64,000 bases of DNA from Candidatus Rokuibacteriota bacterium (lineage in GTDB: Bacteria > Methylomirabilota > Methylomirabilia > Rokubacteriales > CSP1-6): positions 1-64,000 of the forward strand of contig QHRU01000056.1 in assembly GCA_003220225.1 (NCBI GenBank), in the 5' to 3' direction. Under the pieces are notes generated by a model that searched no databases, was not told where the DNA came from, and saw nothing but the letters and a program-made list of their open reading frames with translations. This document shows, in pieces, positions 44,347 to 51,779 of the stretch (the first letter of the stretch is position 1; each line of letters opens with the position of its first letter). A program made the position numbers and the translations under genes.

Positions 44347-44364
44347 ATCGGACGAAGGTCCAAT
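44347..44364. promoter_or_regulatory. Palindromic operator between 44312 and 44456
   Basis: ATCGGACGAAGGTCCAAT, 35 bp upstream of the PF04392 gene (minus) and about 90 bp before the PAS fusion gene (plus). Confidence 0.75.
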
Positions 44365-44455
44365 TTCTCGAACGCAACGCAACTGGTGGAATGACAAGCC
44401 GCTGATCGTGGAACGTCCTCGAAGGGGGCGGGAGGGAGCGACGGCGCAACAGTCC

Positions 44456-45001
44456 GTGGAGATGATTCTTGTTCGCCAGCTGGCGGGCGACCTCTTCGTG
44501 CCGGTCCTGGTCGTGGACACGACGGGGACGGTGGTCTTCTACAACGAGCCCGCCGAGCGCATTCTCGGGGTGCGCTTCGAGGAGACCGGACGCATCGGCC
44601 CCGACGACATCGACCGGCTCGTCGAGTTGAGCGACAATCCTGCCGCCGGCCCGGACGAAGCAGGACGACCACTGGTCATCGCGCTGCAGCAGCGGCGTCC
44701 TGCCCACGCGCGTCGCTGGCTCTTGCGCCGCGGCGATCGCGTGCGGCTGCAGGTCGAGCTCCACGACGCGCAATACACCCGCGACGAGCACTCCCGCCAC
44801 GTGGGCTGGGGACACAGCACGATTCACGATGCACTGGCCTTCGCCCGGCTGGCCGGCGTCAAGCACCTGGTGCCGTTCCATCACGATCCCGGGCGGGACG
44901 ACGCCGCGCTCGAGGCGGCGGTCGGTGCCGGCATCGCCGACCTGCGCCCCGACTTCCCGGTGACGCCGGCGGCCGAGGGACGAAGCTTCGACCTCCGCTG
45001 A
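44456..45001 (+). CDS. PAS domain fused to the C-terminus of a metallo-beta-lactamase-fold protein
   Basis: About 181 residues. The first part is a PAS domain (ILVRQLAGDLFVPVLVVDTT, GTVVFYNEPAERILG, RPLVIALQQRRPAH) cut near its last strands. Without a frame change it runs into HDAQYTRDEHSRHVGWGHST and GVKHLVPFHHDPGRDD, then TPAAEGRSFDL. That is the end of a Lactamase_B_2-type metallo-hydrolase, lacking the HxHxDH metal motif. The lactamase half therefore cannot be catalytic alone. It is either a genuine fusion acting as a sensor scaffold or a chimera of two broken genes. Start is uncertain (GTG 44456, ATG 44462, or GTG 44408). Confidence 0.6.
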   Translation: MEMILVRQLAGDLFVPVLVVDTTGTVVFYNEPAERILGVRFEETGRIGPDDIDRLVELSDNPAAGPDEAGRPLVIALQQRRPAHARRWLLRRGDRVRLQVELHDAQYTRDEHSRHVGWGHSTIHDALAFARLAGVKHLVPFHHDPGRDDAALEAAVGAGIADLRPDFPVTPAAEGRSFDLR

Positions 45002-45026
45002 CGAAGCTCGAAGGCCTTCGCCTTCG

Positions 45027-45044
45027 ATGGGACCAAGGTCCGAT
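45027..45044. promoter_or_regulatory. Palindromic operator, HdeA-Mla operon
   Basis: ATGGGACCAAGGTCCGAT: one mismatch from a perfect palindrome, 37 bp upstream of the first gene of the 45081-50559 operon. Confidence 0.85.
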
Positions 45045-45080
45045 TCAGCCTGCGGCGGTGGTCTGCTTGAATCCGTCGCG

Positions 45081-45395
45081 ATGATGCGAATCACCTCGGC
45101 TCTCGCTTGCGGGTTGGCGATGGCGATGCTTGGTGCCGCACCGGCGGCCGGGGGCATCGAGCCGTTGCCGCCGCGAACCGGGATCGACGCGTTCACCTGT
45201 GGTGAGCTCCTTGGGCTCCAGCCCGAGATGCAGGAGCGCGCCCTCATCTATTTGTCCGGCGTGGCGGACGGCCGGCGCGCGGCCGCCGTCTACGACGCCG
45301 AGGCGACGGGGGCGGCCATCGATCGCATGCTGGCCGCGTGTCGCATGACGCCCGCGCTGCCCGTGCTCGGCGCGCTGCGTGCGGCGTGGCGATGA
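45081..45395 (+). CDS. HdeA-like periplasmic protein
   Basis: A 104-residue exported protein. The signal peptide ends at APAAGG. The mature part follows the HdeA/HdeB pattern of two Cys and short helices: DAFTCGELLGLQPEMQERAL, IYLSGVADGRRA, and MLAACRMTPALPVLGAL. HdeA proteins are acid-activated periplasmic chaperones. ATG 45081 was chosen because the longer frame would start inside the operator. It heads the operon that includes the Mla/MCE transporter, 19 bp before the next gene. Confidence 0.72.
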   Translation: MMRITSALACGLAMAMLGAAPAAGGIEPLPPRTGIDAFTCGELLGLQPEMQERALIYLSGVADGRRAAAVYDAEATGAAIDRMLAACRMTPALPVLGALRAAWR

Positions 45396-45414
45396 CGCCG
45401 CAGAGGAGTCGTCC

Positions 45415-46653
45415 ATGAAGCTGGCCATCGCGTTGCTGCTCTCGCTCTCCGCCGCCGCCCCGGTCGCTCCGCCGGAGGAGACGTACGAGACTTCTGGGAG
45501 CTATCGCCCGTCCGACGTGGTGTCAAAGGAGCTCGTCAGCGGCCCGCACCACCAGGTCCAGACCCCCGTCGTGTTCGACGGCTACATGTACCGGTTCACG
45601 GTGCGCTCCGACTACGGCCCCTTCGAGGTCACCGGGACATCAGCGCTCCGCAAGCTCGTCGTGGAGATCGGCGCCATCGCGAAGCTGCGAGAGATCAAGG
45701 CGACCAAGGCGTTCGCGGCCGCCGTGGCGGACTCGGCGACAGGACCGTTCCGATTCGCCAAGAACCTCATCGTGCATCCAGCGGACACGGTGACCGGCAT
45801 CCCGAAGGGCGCCTACAAGCTCGTGGAAGAAGTCGGCGAGGCCGTGACGACCACGCGGAACCCGGCCGACGATCCGCTGTATCAGAAGGCGCTGCTCGTC
45901 TCCGGCCGGCGGCGCGACTACGCGGCGCAGCTCGGCGTGGACGTGTACTCCAGCAACGCCGTCCTCCAGAAGGAGCTGAACAGTGTCGCCTGGGCGGCCG
46001 CCGTCGGCAATCTCAGCGTGAGCGTGGCTCTGATGCCGGTCGGCGGGACCGCGGGCGCGGTGGTGACCGGCACCCGCTGGAGCAACACGCTCAATGACTA
46101 CCTCAAGGTCGAGCCGGCCAATCGCCTGCGCATCCTCGCCGAGGACACGCTGAAGGAGATCGGAATCGCCAAGGACCTCGTGCGCCGCTTCATCGATCAG
46201 CCGCGGTTCACGCCGCGGCAGGACGTGATGATCGCGCTGGCGCTGGCGGAGCTCGGGCCCGCTCCGGCGAGAGGCCGGGACGCCTTTCTCGAGGCGACCC
46301 TCGGCGCCGAGGACGAGGTCGAAGCCACCTTTTTCGTCAACACGGCGCAGATGCTCCGCGGCTATCACGATGCCGTCGCACCGATCACCGCCATCCGGAT
46401 GAACCGTCGGCTCGCCGTCGCCAGCGCGCGTAGCGGCTCCGCCCTCGTCGCGCTGCCCGTGGATTATCTGGTCTGGACGGAGACGACGGCCCGGAGATCG
46501 GACGACCTCCTCGCAGCGTACCGGGCGACCGGCTCCGCCAAACTGGAGGTCTGGCTGACGGGGACGGCGTCACCGACCGAGCGAAAGCGTCTCGGCGCGC
46601 GCGGCATCCTCCTCGCCGAGCAGGTCGGCCGGCGCATCGAGATCGTCGACTAG
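45415..46653 (+). CDS. Hypothetical exported protein preceding mlaE
   Basis: A 412-residue protein with signal peptide (KLAIALLLSLSAAAPVA). Visible stretches include TYETSGSYRPSDVVSKELVS, YMYRFTVRSDYGPFEVTGTS, the repeated PADTVTGIPKGAYKLVEEVG, and a helical C-terminal half (QDVMIALALAELGPAPARG, RMNRRLAVASARSGSALVAL). It reads as a large periplasmic or outer-membrane-associated protein of unknown family. Directly adjacent to mlaE (stop and start abut at 46653/46654), it may be a lipid-transport accessory specific to this lineage. Confidence 0.7.
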   Translation: MKLAIALLLSLSAAAPVAPPEETYETSGSYRPSDVVSKELVSGPHHQVQTPVVFDGYMYRFTVRSDYGPFEVTGTSALRKLVVEIGAIAKLREIKATKAFAAAVADSATGPFRFAKNLIVHPADTVTGIPKGAYKLVEEVGEAVTTTRNPADDPLYQKALLVSGRRRDYAAQLGVDVYSSNAVLQKELNSVAWAAAVGNLSVSVALMPVGGTAGAVVTGTRWSNTLNDYLKVEPANRLRILAEDTLKEIGIAKDLVRRFIDQPRFTPRQDVMIALALAELGPAPARGRDAFLEATLGAEDEVEATFFVNTAQMLRGYHDAVAPITAIRMNRRLAVASARSGSALVALPVDYLVWTETTARRSDDLLAAYRATGSAKLEVWLTGTASPTERKRLGARGILLAEQVGRRIEIVD

Positions 46654-47796
46654 ATGGCGGTCGTGGCACCGGAAGCGACGCTCGAGTTCAGCCGCCCGGC
46701 GGGCGACACTCTCGTGCTGCGGCTGTCCGGCGCCTGGACCATTCACGAGCGGCTGCCTTCCGTGGACGACGTCGAGCGCGAGCTCGAGGCCGGCGGCGCC
46801 GTGCGCCGCCTGCTCTTCGACACCGAATGTCTCGCGGCGTGGGACAGTGCCCTGCTGACGTTTCTCCTGCGGGTCGCCGCCCAGGCCGACGGCCGCGGCG
46901 TCGCCGCCTGCCGCGGCGGGTTGCCCGAGGGAGTGCGTCGCCTGCTCGCGCTGGCCATGGCCGTCCCGGAACGTCGAGACATCGGGACGGCCGCCGCGAG
47001 GCTCTCCTGGCTCGCGCGCGTCGGTCTCGCGACGCTCGAGGGCGTTCGCGATGCAGGGGTAACGCTGACGTTCGTCGGGGCGGTGTCGATCGCCTTCGCG
47101 CGTTCTCTGCTCGGCCGCGCCCGGTACCGTCGCTCGGACTTCCTCCTCGTCCTGCAAGAGGTCGGTGCGCAGGCGCTGCCGATCGTCAGCCTCATCAGCT
47201 TCCTCGTGGGCGTGATCCTGGCCTACGTCGGCGCCATCCAGCTGCGCCAGTTCGGCGCGCAGGTCTACGTCGCCGACCTCGTCGGCATCGGCATGACGCG
47301 CGAGATGGGCGCGATGATGGCGGCCGTGATCATGGCCGGTCGCACCGGCGCGGCCTTCGCGGCGCAGCTCGGCACGATGCAGGTCAACGAGGAGATCGAC
47401 GCGCTGACGACGCTGGGCATCTCACCGATCGAGTTCCTCGTGCTGCCGCGGATGCTCGCGCTCGCCGTCATGATGCCGCTGCTCGCGCTATACGCCGATC
47501 TGCTCGGGCTGCTCGGTGGGATGGCGGTCGGCGTCGGCATGCTCGACCTCGGCGTCGTCGAGTACTACCTGCGAACCATCGGGGCGATCGGCCTCGACGA
47601 CTGTGTCGCCGGCCTGATCAAGGCCTCGGTGTTCGGCGTGCTGATCGCGATGGCCGGATGCCTGCGCGGCATCCAGTGCGGCCGCAGCTCCGCCGCCGTC
47701 GGCGCCGCGACCACGTCGGCCGTCGTCACCGGCATCGTGCTCATCATCGTGTCCGACGCGGCCACGACCGTCATCTTCGACCTGATCGGGTTGTAG
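46654..47796 (+). CDS. mlaE: MlaE-family permease with N-terminal STAS-like domain
   Basis: A 380-residue inner-membrane permease. Residues about 10-105 form a STAS-like (MlaB-type) domain fused in front (LVLRLSGAWTIHERLPSVDD). The MlaE domain follows: SFLVGVILAYVGAIQLRQFG, GIGMTREMGAMMAAVIMAGR, TGAAFAAQLGTMQVNEEIDA and ISPIEFLVLPRMLAL. It forms the membrane core of the phospholipid ABC transporter with MlaF and MlaD. The fused STAS domain explains why no separate mlaB is present. Confidence 0.93.
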   Translation: MAVVAPEATLEFSRPAGDTLVLRLSGAWTIHERLPSVDDVERELEAGGAVRRLLFDTECLAAWDSALLTFLLRVAAQADGRGVAACRGGLPEGVRRLLALAMAVPERRDIGTAAARLSWLARVGLATLEGVRDAGVTLTFVGAVSIAFARSLLGRARYRRSDFLLVLQEVGAQALPIVSLISFLVGVILAYVGAIQLRQFGAQVYVADLVGIGMTREMGAMMAAVIMAGRTGAAFAAQLGTMQVNEEIDALTTLGISPIEFLVLPRMLALAVMMPLLALYADLLGLLGGMAVGVGMLDLGVVEYYLRTIGAIGLDDCVAGLIKASVFGVLIAMAGCLRGIQCGRSSAAVGAATTSAVVTGIVLIIVSDAATTVIFDLIGL

Positions 47797-47797
47797 G

Positions 47798-48130
47798 ATG
47801 CCGCCGACGCGACACCTCGTGGCCTGCGTTCTCCTGGCCGAGATCTTCAACGTGCCGTGCGGCGCGGGCTGTCTCGTCAAGACCGTCGCCAAGAACTCCC
47901 CCGCCTGGAACGCCGGCGTGCTCGGCGGCGACCGGCCGGCCACCATCCAGGGCCAGGAGATCGTGGTCCGCGGCGACCTCATGCTCGAGGTGACGGGGAT
48001 CGGCATCCGCGGCGTGCAGGACATGGCGCAGATCCGCGACACGCTCGGGACGATGAAGACGGGATCGCCGCTGGCGATCTCCGTGCTGCGGGCGGGCAAG
48101 GTCATCGAGCTGACCGGGACGCTGCCATGA
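47798..48130 (+). CDS. Stand-alone PDZ-domain protein inside the Mla operon
   Basis: A 110-residue protein that is essentially one PDZ domain: GCLVKTVAKNSPAWNAGVLG, GQEIVVRGDLMLEVTGIGI, LAISVLRAGKVIELTGTLP. It is closely similar, block by block, to residues about 247-344 of the HtrA-like protease at 26604-27638, but the protease domain is gone. The N-terminus (PPTRHLVACVLLAEIFNVPC) has a short hydrophobic stretch that could be a weak signal. It starts one base after mlaE and overlaps mlaF by ATGA, so it is firmly part of the operon. It may act as an adaptor that tethers or regulates the transporter. Confidence 0.82.
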   Translation: MPPTRHLVACVLLAEIFNVPCGAGCLVKTVAKNSPAWNAGVLGGDRPATIQGQEIVVRGDLMLEVTGIGIRGVQDMAQIRDTLGTMKTGSPLAISVLRAGKVIELTGTLP

Positions 48131-48903
48131 GCGCACCCGACCTCCGCATCGAGGTCCGCGACCTCGACATGCGCTACGGCGAGCGCGTGATCCAGCGCGA
48201 CCTCAACTTCACCGTCCGCACGGACGACATCTTCGTGATCATGGGCGGCAGCGGCTGTGGCAAGAGCACCCTGCTCCGGCATCTCATCGGGCTCGTACGG
48301 CCTGCGCGTGGCGATGTCTTCTACGACGGCGAGAGTTTCTGGACGGCGGACCCGGACGAGCGCGACCGCATGACCCGGCGCTTCGGTGTGCTCTACCAGA
48401 GCGGCGCCCTCTGGTCCTCGCTGACGCTCGCCGAGAACGTCGCGTTGCCGCTCGGAGAGTACACGGACCTCGACGCCCACCGGATCGCCGAGCTGGTGTC
48501 GCTCAAGCTCGCGCTGGTCGGTCTCGCGGGCTTCGAGGAGTTCTACCCCTCGGAGATCAGCGGGGGAATGCGCAAGCGCGCGGGCCTGGCCCGGGCCATG
48601 GCGCTCGATCCCGACATCCTGTTCTTCGACGAGCCCTCGGCCGGGCTCGATCCCATCAGCAGCAAGCTGCTCGACGACCTGATCCTCGAGCTGCGCGCCA
48701 GCCTCGGGGCGACGGTCGTCGTCGTGACGCACGAGCTGGCGAGCATCTTCGCCATCGCAACCAACTGCGTGTTCCTCGACGCGGAGACCAAGACCATGAT
48801 CGCCACGGGGGCCCCGAAGGTGCTGCTCGAGCAGCCGCCCGATCCCAAGGTCCGGCAATTTCTCACCCGCGGCGCATCGAACGGGAGGAAGCCTCATGGC
48901 TAA
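48127..48903 (+). CDS. mlaF: MlaF-family ABC transporter ATPase
   Basis: A 258-residue ATPase: Walker A GGSGCGKSTLLRHL, Q-loop LYQSGALWSSLTLAENV, signature SGGMRKRAGLARAMAL, Walker B ILFFDEPSAGLDP and switch His in VVVTHELASIFAI. The Q-loop and TLAENVALPL context are typical of MlaF/Mkl. It powers lipid transport through MlaE. ATG 48127 overlaps the PDZ gene stop; its end overlaps mlaD by 8 bp. Confidence 0.96.
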   Translation: MSAPDLRIEVRDLDMRYGERVIQRDLNFTVRTDDIFVIMGGSGCGKSTLLRHLIGLVRPARGDVFYDGESFWTADPDERDRMTRRFGVLYQSGALWSSLTLAENVALPLGEYTDLDAHRIAELVSLKLALVGLAGFEEFYPSEISGGMRKRAGLARAMALDPDILFFDEPSAGLDPISSKLLDDLILELRASLGATVVVVTHELASIFAIATNCVFLDAETKTMIATGAPKVLLEQPPDPKVRQFLTRGASNGRKPHG

Positions 48904-49957
48904 GCGGGCGAACCCGGCGCTCATCGGCGGCTTCGTCGTCGGCGCGCTGTTGCTCGCCGTCACCGGCCTGGTCGTCCTCGGTGGCGGCCATTTCTTTCGG
49001 CTGACCAAGCCGATGGTGGCCTATTTCGAGGGCTCCGTGAAGGGACTCTCGATCGGCGCGCCCGTGACGTTCCAGGGCGTGAGGATCGGTACGGTGAGCG
49101 ACGTGCGCGTCGTGATCGACACGAAGGACCTGAAGATGGCCACGCCGGTCTTCTTCGAAATCGACGCCGGGCGCCTCACCGAAGCGAGCGGTGCCACGTT
49201 GAAGCTGCGCAAAGGCTCCGAGGGCATGAAGACGCTCATTCAGCGCGGGCTGCGCGCCGAGCTTGAGCTGCAGAGCTTTGTCACCGGCCAGGTGGGGATT
49301 GCCCTCGCCTTCCACCCCGACACTCCGGTGAGGCTCACCGGCTTGTCGCCTGAGTATCCCGAGATGCCGACGGTGGCCTCGGGCATGGAGAAGCTGACCC
49401 GCACGCTCGAGACGCTGCCGATCGACGAGATCATGACCGCGGCGAAGGAGACCCTGGAAGGCATCAAGGCGCTGGTGCAAGCCCCCGAGACGCGGGAGAC
49501 GCTGCGCGCGCTGCAGGGGACGGTCCAGCGGTCCGACGCCACACTGCTCGCGATTCAGAGGCTCGCCCGGCGAGTGGAGACGCAGATCGATCCGTTGATG
49601 ACGCAGCTGGATGCGACCGCAAAGTCCGCACGGGCCGCGCTCGACCAGGCACAGTCGTCGCTGGCTCGCCTGACGCCCAGGGTCGACGACTCGCTGAAGG
49701 ACTACCAGACGCTCGCCCGCAATCTCGACGAGCGCCTCGGCCGGCTCTCGGCAAGTCTGGACCGCACGCTCGCCAGCGTCGATCGCACTCTCGGGGGCGC
49801 CGACGACGTCTTGGCCGACGGCTCGCAGCTCCGCTACAGCCTGGTGACCGCGCTCGATGAGCTGGCGGAAGCGGCGCAGAGCATCCGCGTCCTCGCGGAT
49901 TACCTGGAACGCAACCCGAGCTCGCTCGTCTTCGGGAAGGGACGGGTATCGAAATGA
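48896..49957 (+). CDS. mlaD: MlaD-family MCE lipid-binding protein
   Basis: A 353-residue protein with one N-terminal membrane helix (LIGGFVVGALLLAVTGLVVL) and an MCE domain (about 40-120: VAYFEGSVKGLSIGAPVTFQ, GVRIGTVSDVRVVID). It ends in a long coiled-coil C-terminus (SARAALDQAQSSLARLTPRV) like PqiB/YebT-related MCE proteins rather than short E. coli MlaD. MCE rings form the periplasmic lipid channel of the complex. It overlaps mlaF by 8 bp and the next lipoprotein gene by 4 bp. Confidence 0.93.
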   Translation: MAKRANPALIGGFVVGALLLAVTGLVVLGGGHFFRLTKPMVAYFEGSVKGLSIGAPVTFQGVRIGTVSDVRVVIDTKDLKMATPVFFEIDAGRLTEASGATLKLRKGSEGMKTLIQRGLRAELELQSFVTGQVGIALAFHPDTPVRLTGLSPEYPEMPTVASGMEKLTRTLETLPIDEIMTAAKETLEGIKALVQAPETRETLRALQGTVQRSDATLLAIQRLARRVETQIDPLMTQLDATAKSARAALDQAQSSLARLTPRVDDSLKDYQTLARNLDERLGRLSASLDRTLASVDRTLGGADDVLADGSQLRYSLVTALDELAEAAQSIRVLADYLERNPSSLVFGKGRVSK

Positions 49958-50559
49958 CGCGGATTGCCGGTCTCATCGCGGTGTTGCTGCTCAGCGCGGC
50001 CGGTTGCGCCGGCTCGGCGGACCCGACACGCTTCTACGTGCTCGCCCCCGCGGACCCGGCCGGCAACGCCGGAGCCCGGCCCGCGAGCGAACGGGATCTC
50101 CGCATCGGGATCCGAAGCGTCGAGCTGCCCCGATACCTCGAGCGACCGCAGATCGTCACGCGGGCGAGCGCGACCCGCCTCGAGGTGGCGGACTTCCACC
50201 AGTGGGGAGCGCCGCTGCGACAGGCCGTGCCCATGATCCTGGCCGAGAACCTGTCGCGGCTCGTCCCGACCGAGCAGGTCATGGTCTTCCCCTGGGGCCG
50301 TGCGTTCGCGCCCGATGCGCAGGTCATCGTCGAGATCTCGCGACTCGAGGGAGCGGTCGGCGGCGAGAGCGTGCTCGCCGCCCGCTGGCGAATCCTGAGT
50401 CGCTCCGGCGAGGAGGTCACGATGGGCACGGCGCGCCTCACCGAACCGTCCGGTCCCGACTACGAGAGCCTCGTTGCCGCGCAGAGCCGACTCGTCGGCG
50501 CGCTCAGTCGCGACATCGCCGCGGCCCTTCGAAGCGGTGTCCAGGCGAGAAATCGGTGA
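49954..50559 (+). CDS. PqiC-like ABC transport auxiliary lipoprotein
   Basis: A 201-residue lipoprotein, lipobox SAAGCA. The DUF330/ABC_trans_aux pattern is present: TRFYVLAPADP, LRIGIRSVELPRYLERPQIV, THQW-like FHQWGAPLRQAVPMILAENL, and VIVEISRLEGAVGGESVLAA. It is the outer-membrane partner of MCE proteins, as PqiC is for PqiB. It is the last gene of the operon starting at 45081. Confidence 0.92.
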   Translation: MTRIAGLIAVLLLSAAGCAGSADPTRFYVLAPADPAGNAGARPASERDLRIGIRSVELPRYLERPQIVTRASATRLEVADFHQWGAPLRQAVPMILAENLSRLVPTEQVMVFPWGRAFAPDAQVIVEISRLEGAVGGESVLAARWRILSRSGEEVTMGTARLTEPSGPDYESLVAAQSRLVGALSRDIAAALRSGVQARNR

Positions 50560-50577
50560 GGCGGATGCCGGGCGCTG

Positions 50578-50595
50578 CTAGGTCCAACGTCCTAT
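50578..50595. promoter_or_regulatory. Palindromic operator, gene at 50643
   Basis: CTAGGTCCAACGTCCTAT, 47 bp upstream of ATG 50643. Confidence 0.65.
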
Positions 50596-50642
50596 GTGAC
50601 TCGACGCCGGTGCGTGCTCGAATGGTCGACGGAGATCGATCG

Positions 50643-51743
50643 ATGCGTCGGTGGCGTCCATCATTGACGGGATGTCTGGCCGGGGTGGCGATCGGAGGCG
50701 CTGGCCGCGCGGCCGTTGTGACCGTCCACCTCGACGCGATCAGCGCCGCGACCGTGCCCGTATTGGTCTGGGCAGCGGTGGTCGGAGCGATGATCGGGGG
50801 GCTGGCGGGGCTGAGCGGCGCGCCGCGAATTGGAGCGGCGCTCGGGGCCGTGCTGTCGGCGCTCGCGTACATCGTCATGGTCCCCCTGGCGCTGCTCGTC
50901 GCGGTAATCGGCGTGGCGACCGCGCCGTCGTTGCTCGAGATGATGGTCGTGGGCGCGGTTGCGGGATTCGCCGGCGGCGTTGCGGAACGCATGCGGAGAA
51001 TGGCGCCGGGCTCGATGAGAGCGCAAGGGAGAACAGGCATGAAGATCTCGGTGCTCGTCCTCGGGTTGGGGCTCCTCGTCACGGGCTGCGCGACGACCAC
51101 GATGTCGGACGTGGGACCGACACGCTCCGGCTTCCTCGGCAAGGATTATGCGCTCCTCACGCCGGGCGACGTCTCGAAGGGTGAGGCCGGGCTCCGCTAC
51201 TACAATCCCGCGGCGCAGTGGCGGACGTATGCCAAGGTGCTCATCGAGCCCGTGACGTTCTGGGGCGACGAGGCCGGCAAGATCGAGCCGGCAGACCAGC
51301 AGGCGCTCGGCGCATACTTCAACGACTCGTTGCAGAGGGCCCTCGGCGAGAAATTCGAGCTTGCGACGAGCCCCGCCCCCGGTGTGCTGCGGCTGCAGGT
51401 GGCGGTGGTGGACGCCACGGCCGCGACGCCCGGGCTGCGTACGGTCTCGCTGGTCGTCCCGCAGGCGCGGACGCTGACGACGGCGAGCTCGCTGGTCACC
51501 GGCAAGCAGGCCTTCGCGGGGGCGCTGGAGCTCGAGGCGAAGCTGACGGACGCCGCGAGCGGGCAGCTGCTGTCGGCCGTCGTCGCGCGCGGCGTCGGCG
51601 GCGGAAGCATGAAGGCGGCCGCGCAATGGAAGTGGGGAGACGCCGAGAACGCGATCGACCTCTTCTCCAAGCGCGCGGCGTCGAATCTGCATGCGCTGAC
51701 GACAGGCCGTGCGACGCCGGCGGAGCTGCCTCTACCGGATTAG
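50643..51743 (+). CDS. Open frame joining a small membrane protein to a DUF3313-like lipoprotein
   Basis: One uninterrupted frame of 366 codons. The first about 130 residues are a membrane protein with three hydrophobic spans (LAGVAIGGAGRAAVV, VLVWAAVVGAMIGGLAGLSG, YIVMVPLALLVAVIGVA). There is no stop before the lipoprotein that begins at 51039. Either a true fusion is made or, more likely, the lipoprotein starts separately and the membrane protein lost its stop by mutation. ATG 50643 follows ACGGAGA and the operator is 47 bp upstream. Confidence 0.5.
   Translation: MRRWRPSLTGCLAGVAIGGAGRAAVVTVHLDAISAATVPVLVWAAVVGAMIGGLAGLSGAPRIGAALGAVLSALAYIVMVPLALLVAVIGVATAPSLLEMMVVGAVAGFAGGVAERMRRMAPGSMRAQGRTGMKISVLVLGLGLLVTGCATTTMSDVGPTRSGFLGKDYALLTPGDVSKGEAGLRYYNPAAQWRTYAKVLIEPVTFWGDEAGKIEPADQQALGAYFNDSLQRALGEKFELATSPAPGVLRLQVAVVDATAATPGLRTVSLVVPQARTLTTASSLVTGKQAFAGALELEAKLTDAASGQLLSAVVARGVGGGSMKAAAQWKWGDAENAIDLFSKRAASNLHALTTGRATPAELPLPD
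51039..51743 (+). CDS. DUF3313-like lipoprotein (third copy)
   Basis: A 234-residue lipoprotein with its own signal peptide and lipobox LLVTGCA, preceded by AAGGGAGAA. The family blocks are all present: LTPGDVSKGEAGLRYYNPAA, AKVLIEPVTFWGDEAGKIEP, EKFELATSPAPGVLRLQVAV, ATPGLRTVSLVVPQARTLT, GGGSMKAAAQWKWGDAENA. It most closely resembles the broken copy at 3884-4340, sharing the GDVSKGxAGLRY-NPAAQW wording. Function is unknown; the complete signal peptide argues for independent translation despite the open frame from 50643. Confidence 0.85.
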   Translation: MKISVLVLGLGLLVTGCATTTMSDVGPTRSGFLGKDYALLTPGDVSKGEAGLRYYNPAAQWRTYAKVLIEPVTFWGDEAGKIEPADQQALGAYFNDSLQRALGEKFELATSPAPGVLRLQVAVVDATAATPGLRTVSLVVPQARTLTTASSLVTGKQAFAGALELEAKLTDAASGQLLSAVVARGVGGGSMKAAAQWKWGDAENAIDLFSKRAASNLHALTTGRATPAELPLPD

Positions 51744-51779
51744 AGGCCGGGAGCCCCAGAGATCAAGCACGATGTCGGG

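Noticed and set aside
23149-45044. The repeated palindrome as a transposon-derived repeat (MITE or REP)
   Set aside because: Similarity stops at 18 bp, half-sites vary independently, and placement is upstream of starts rather than at gene ends; REP elements usually lie between or after genes and extend further.
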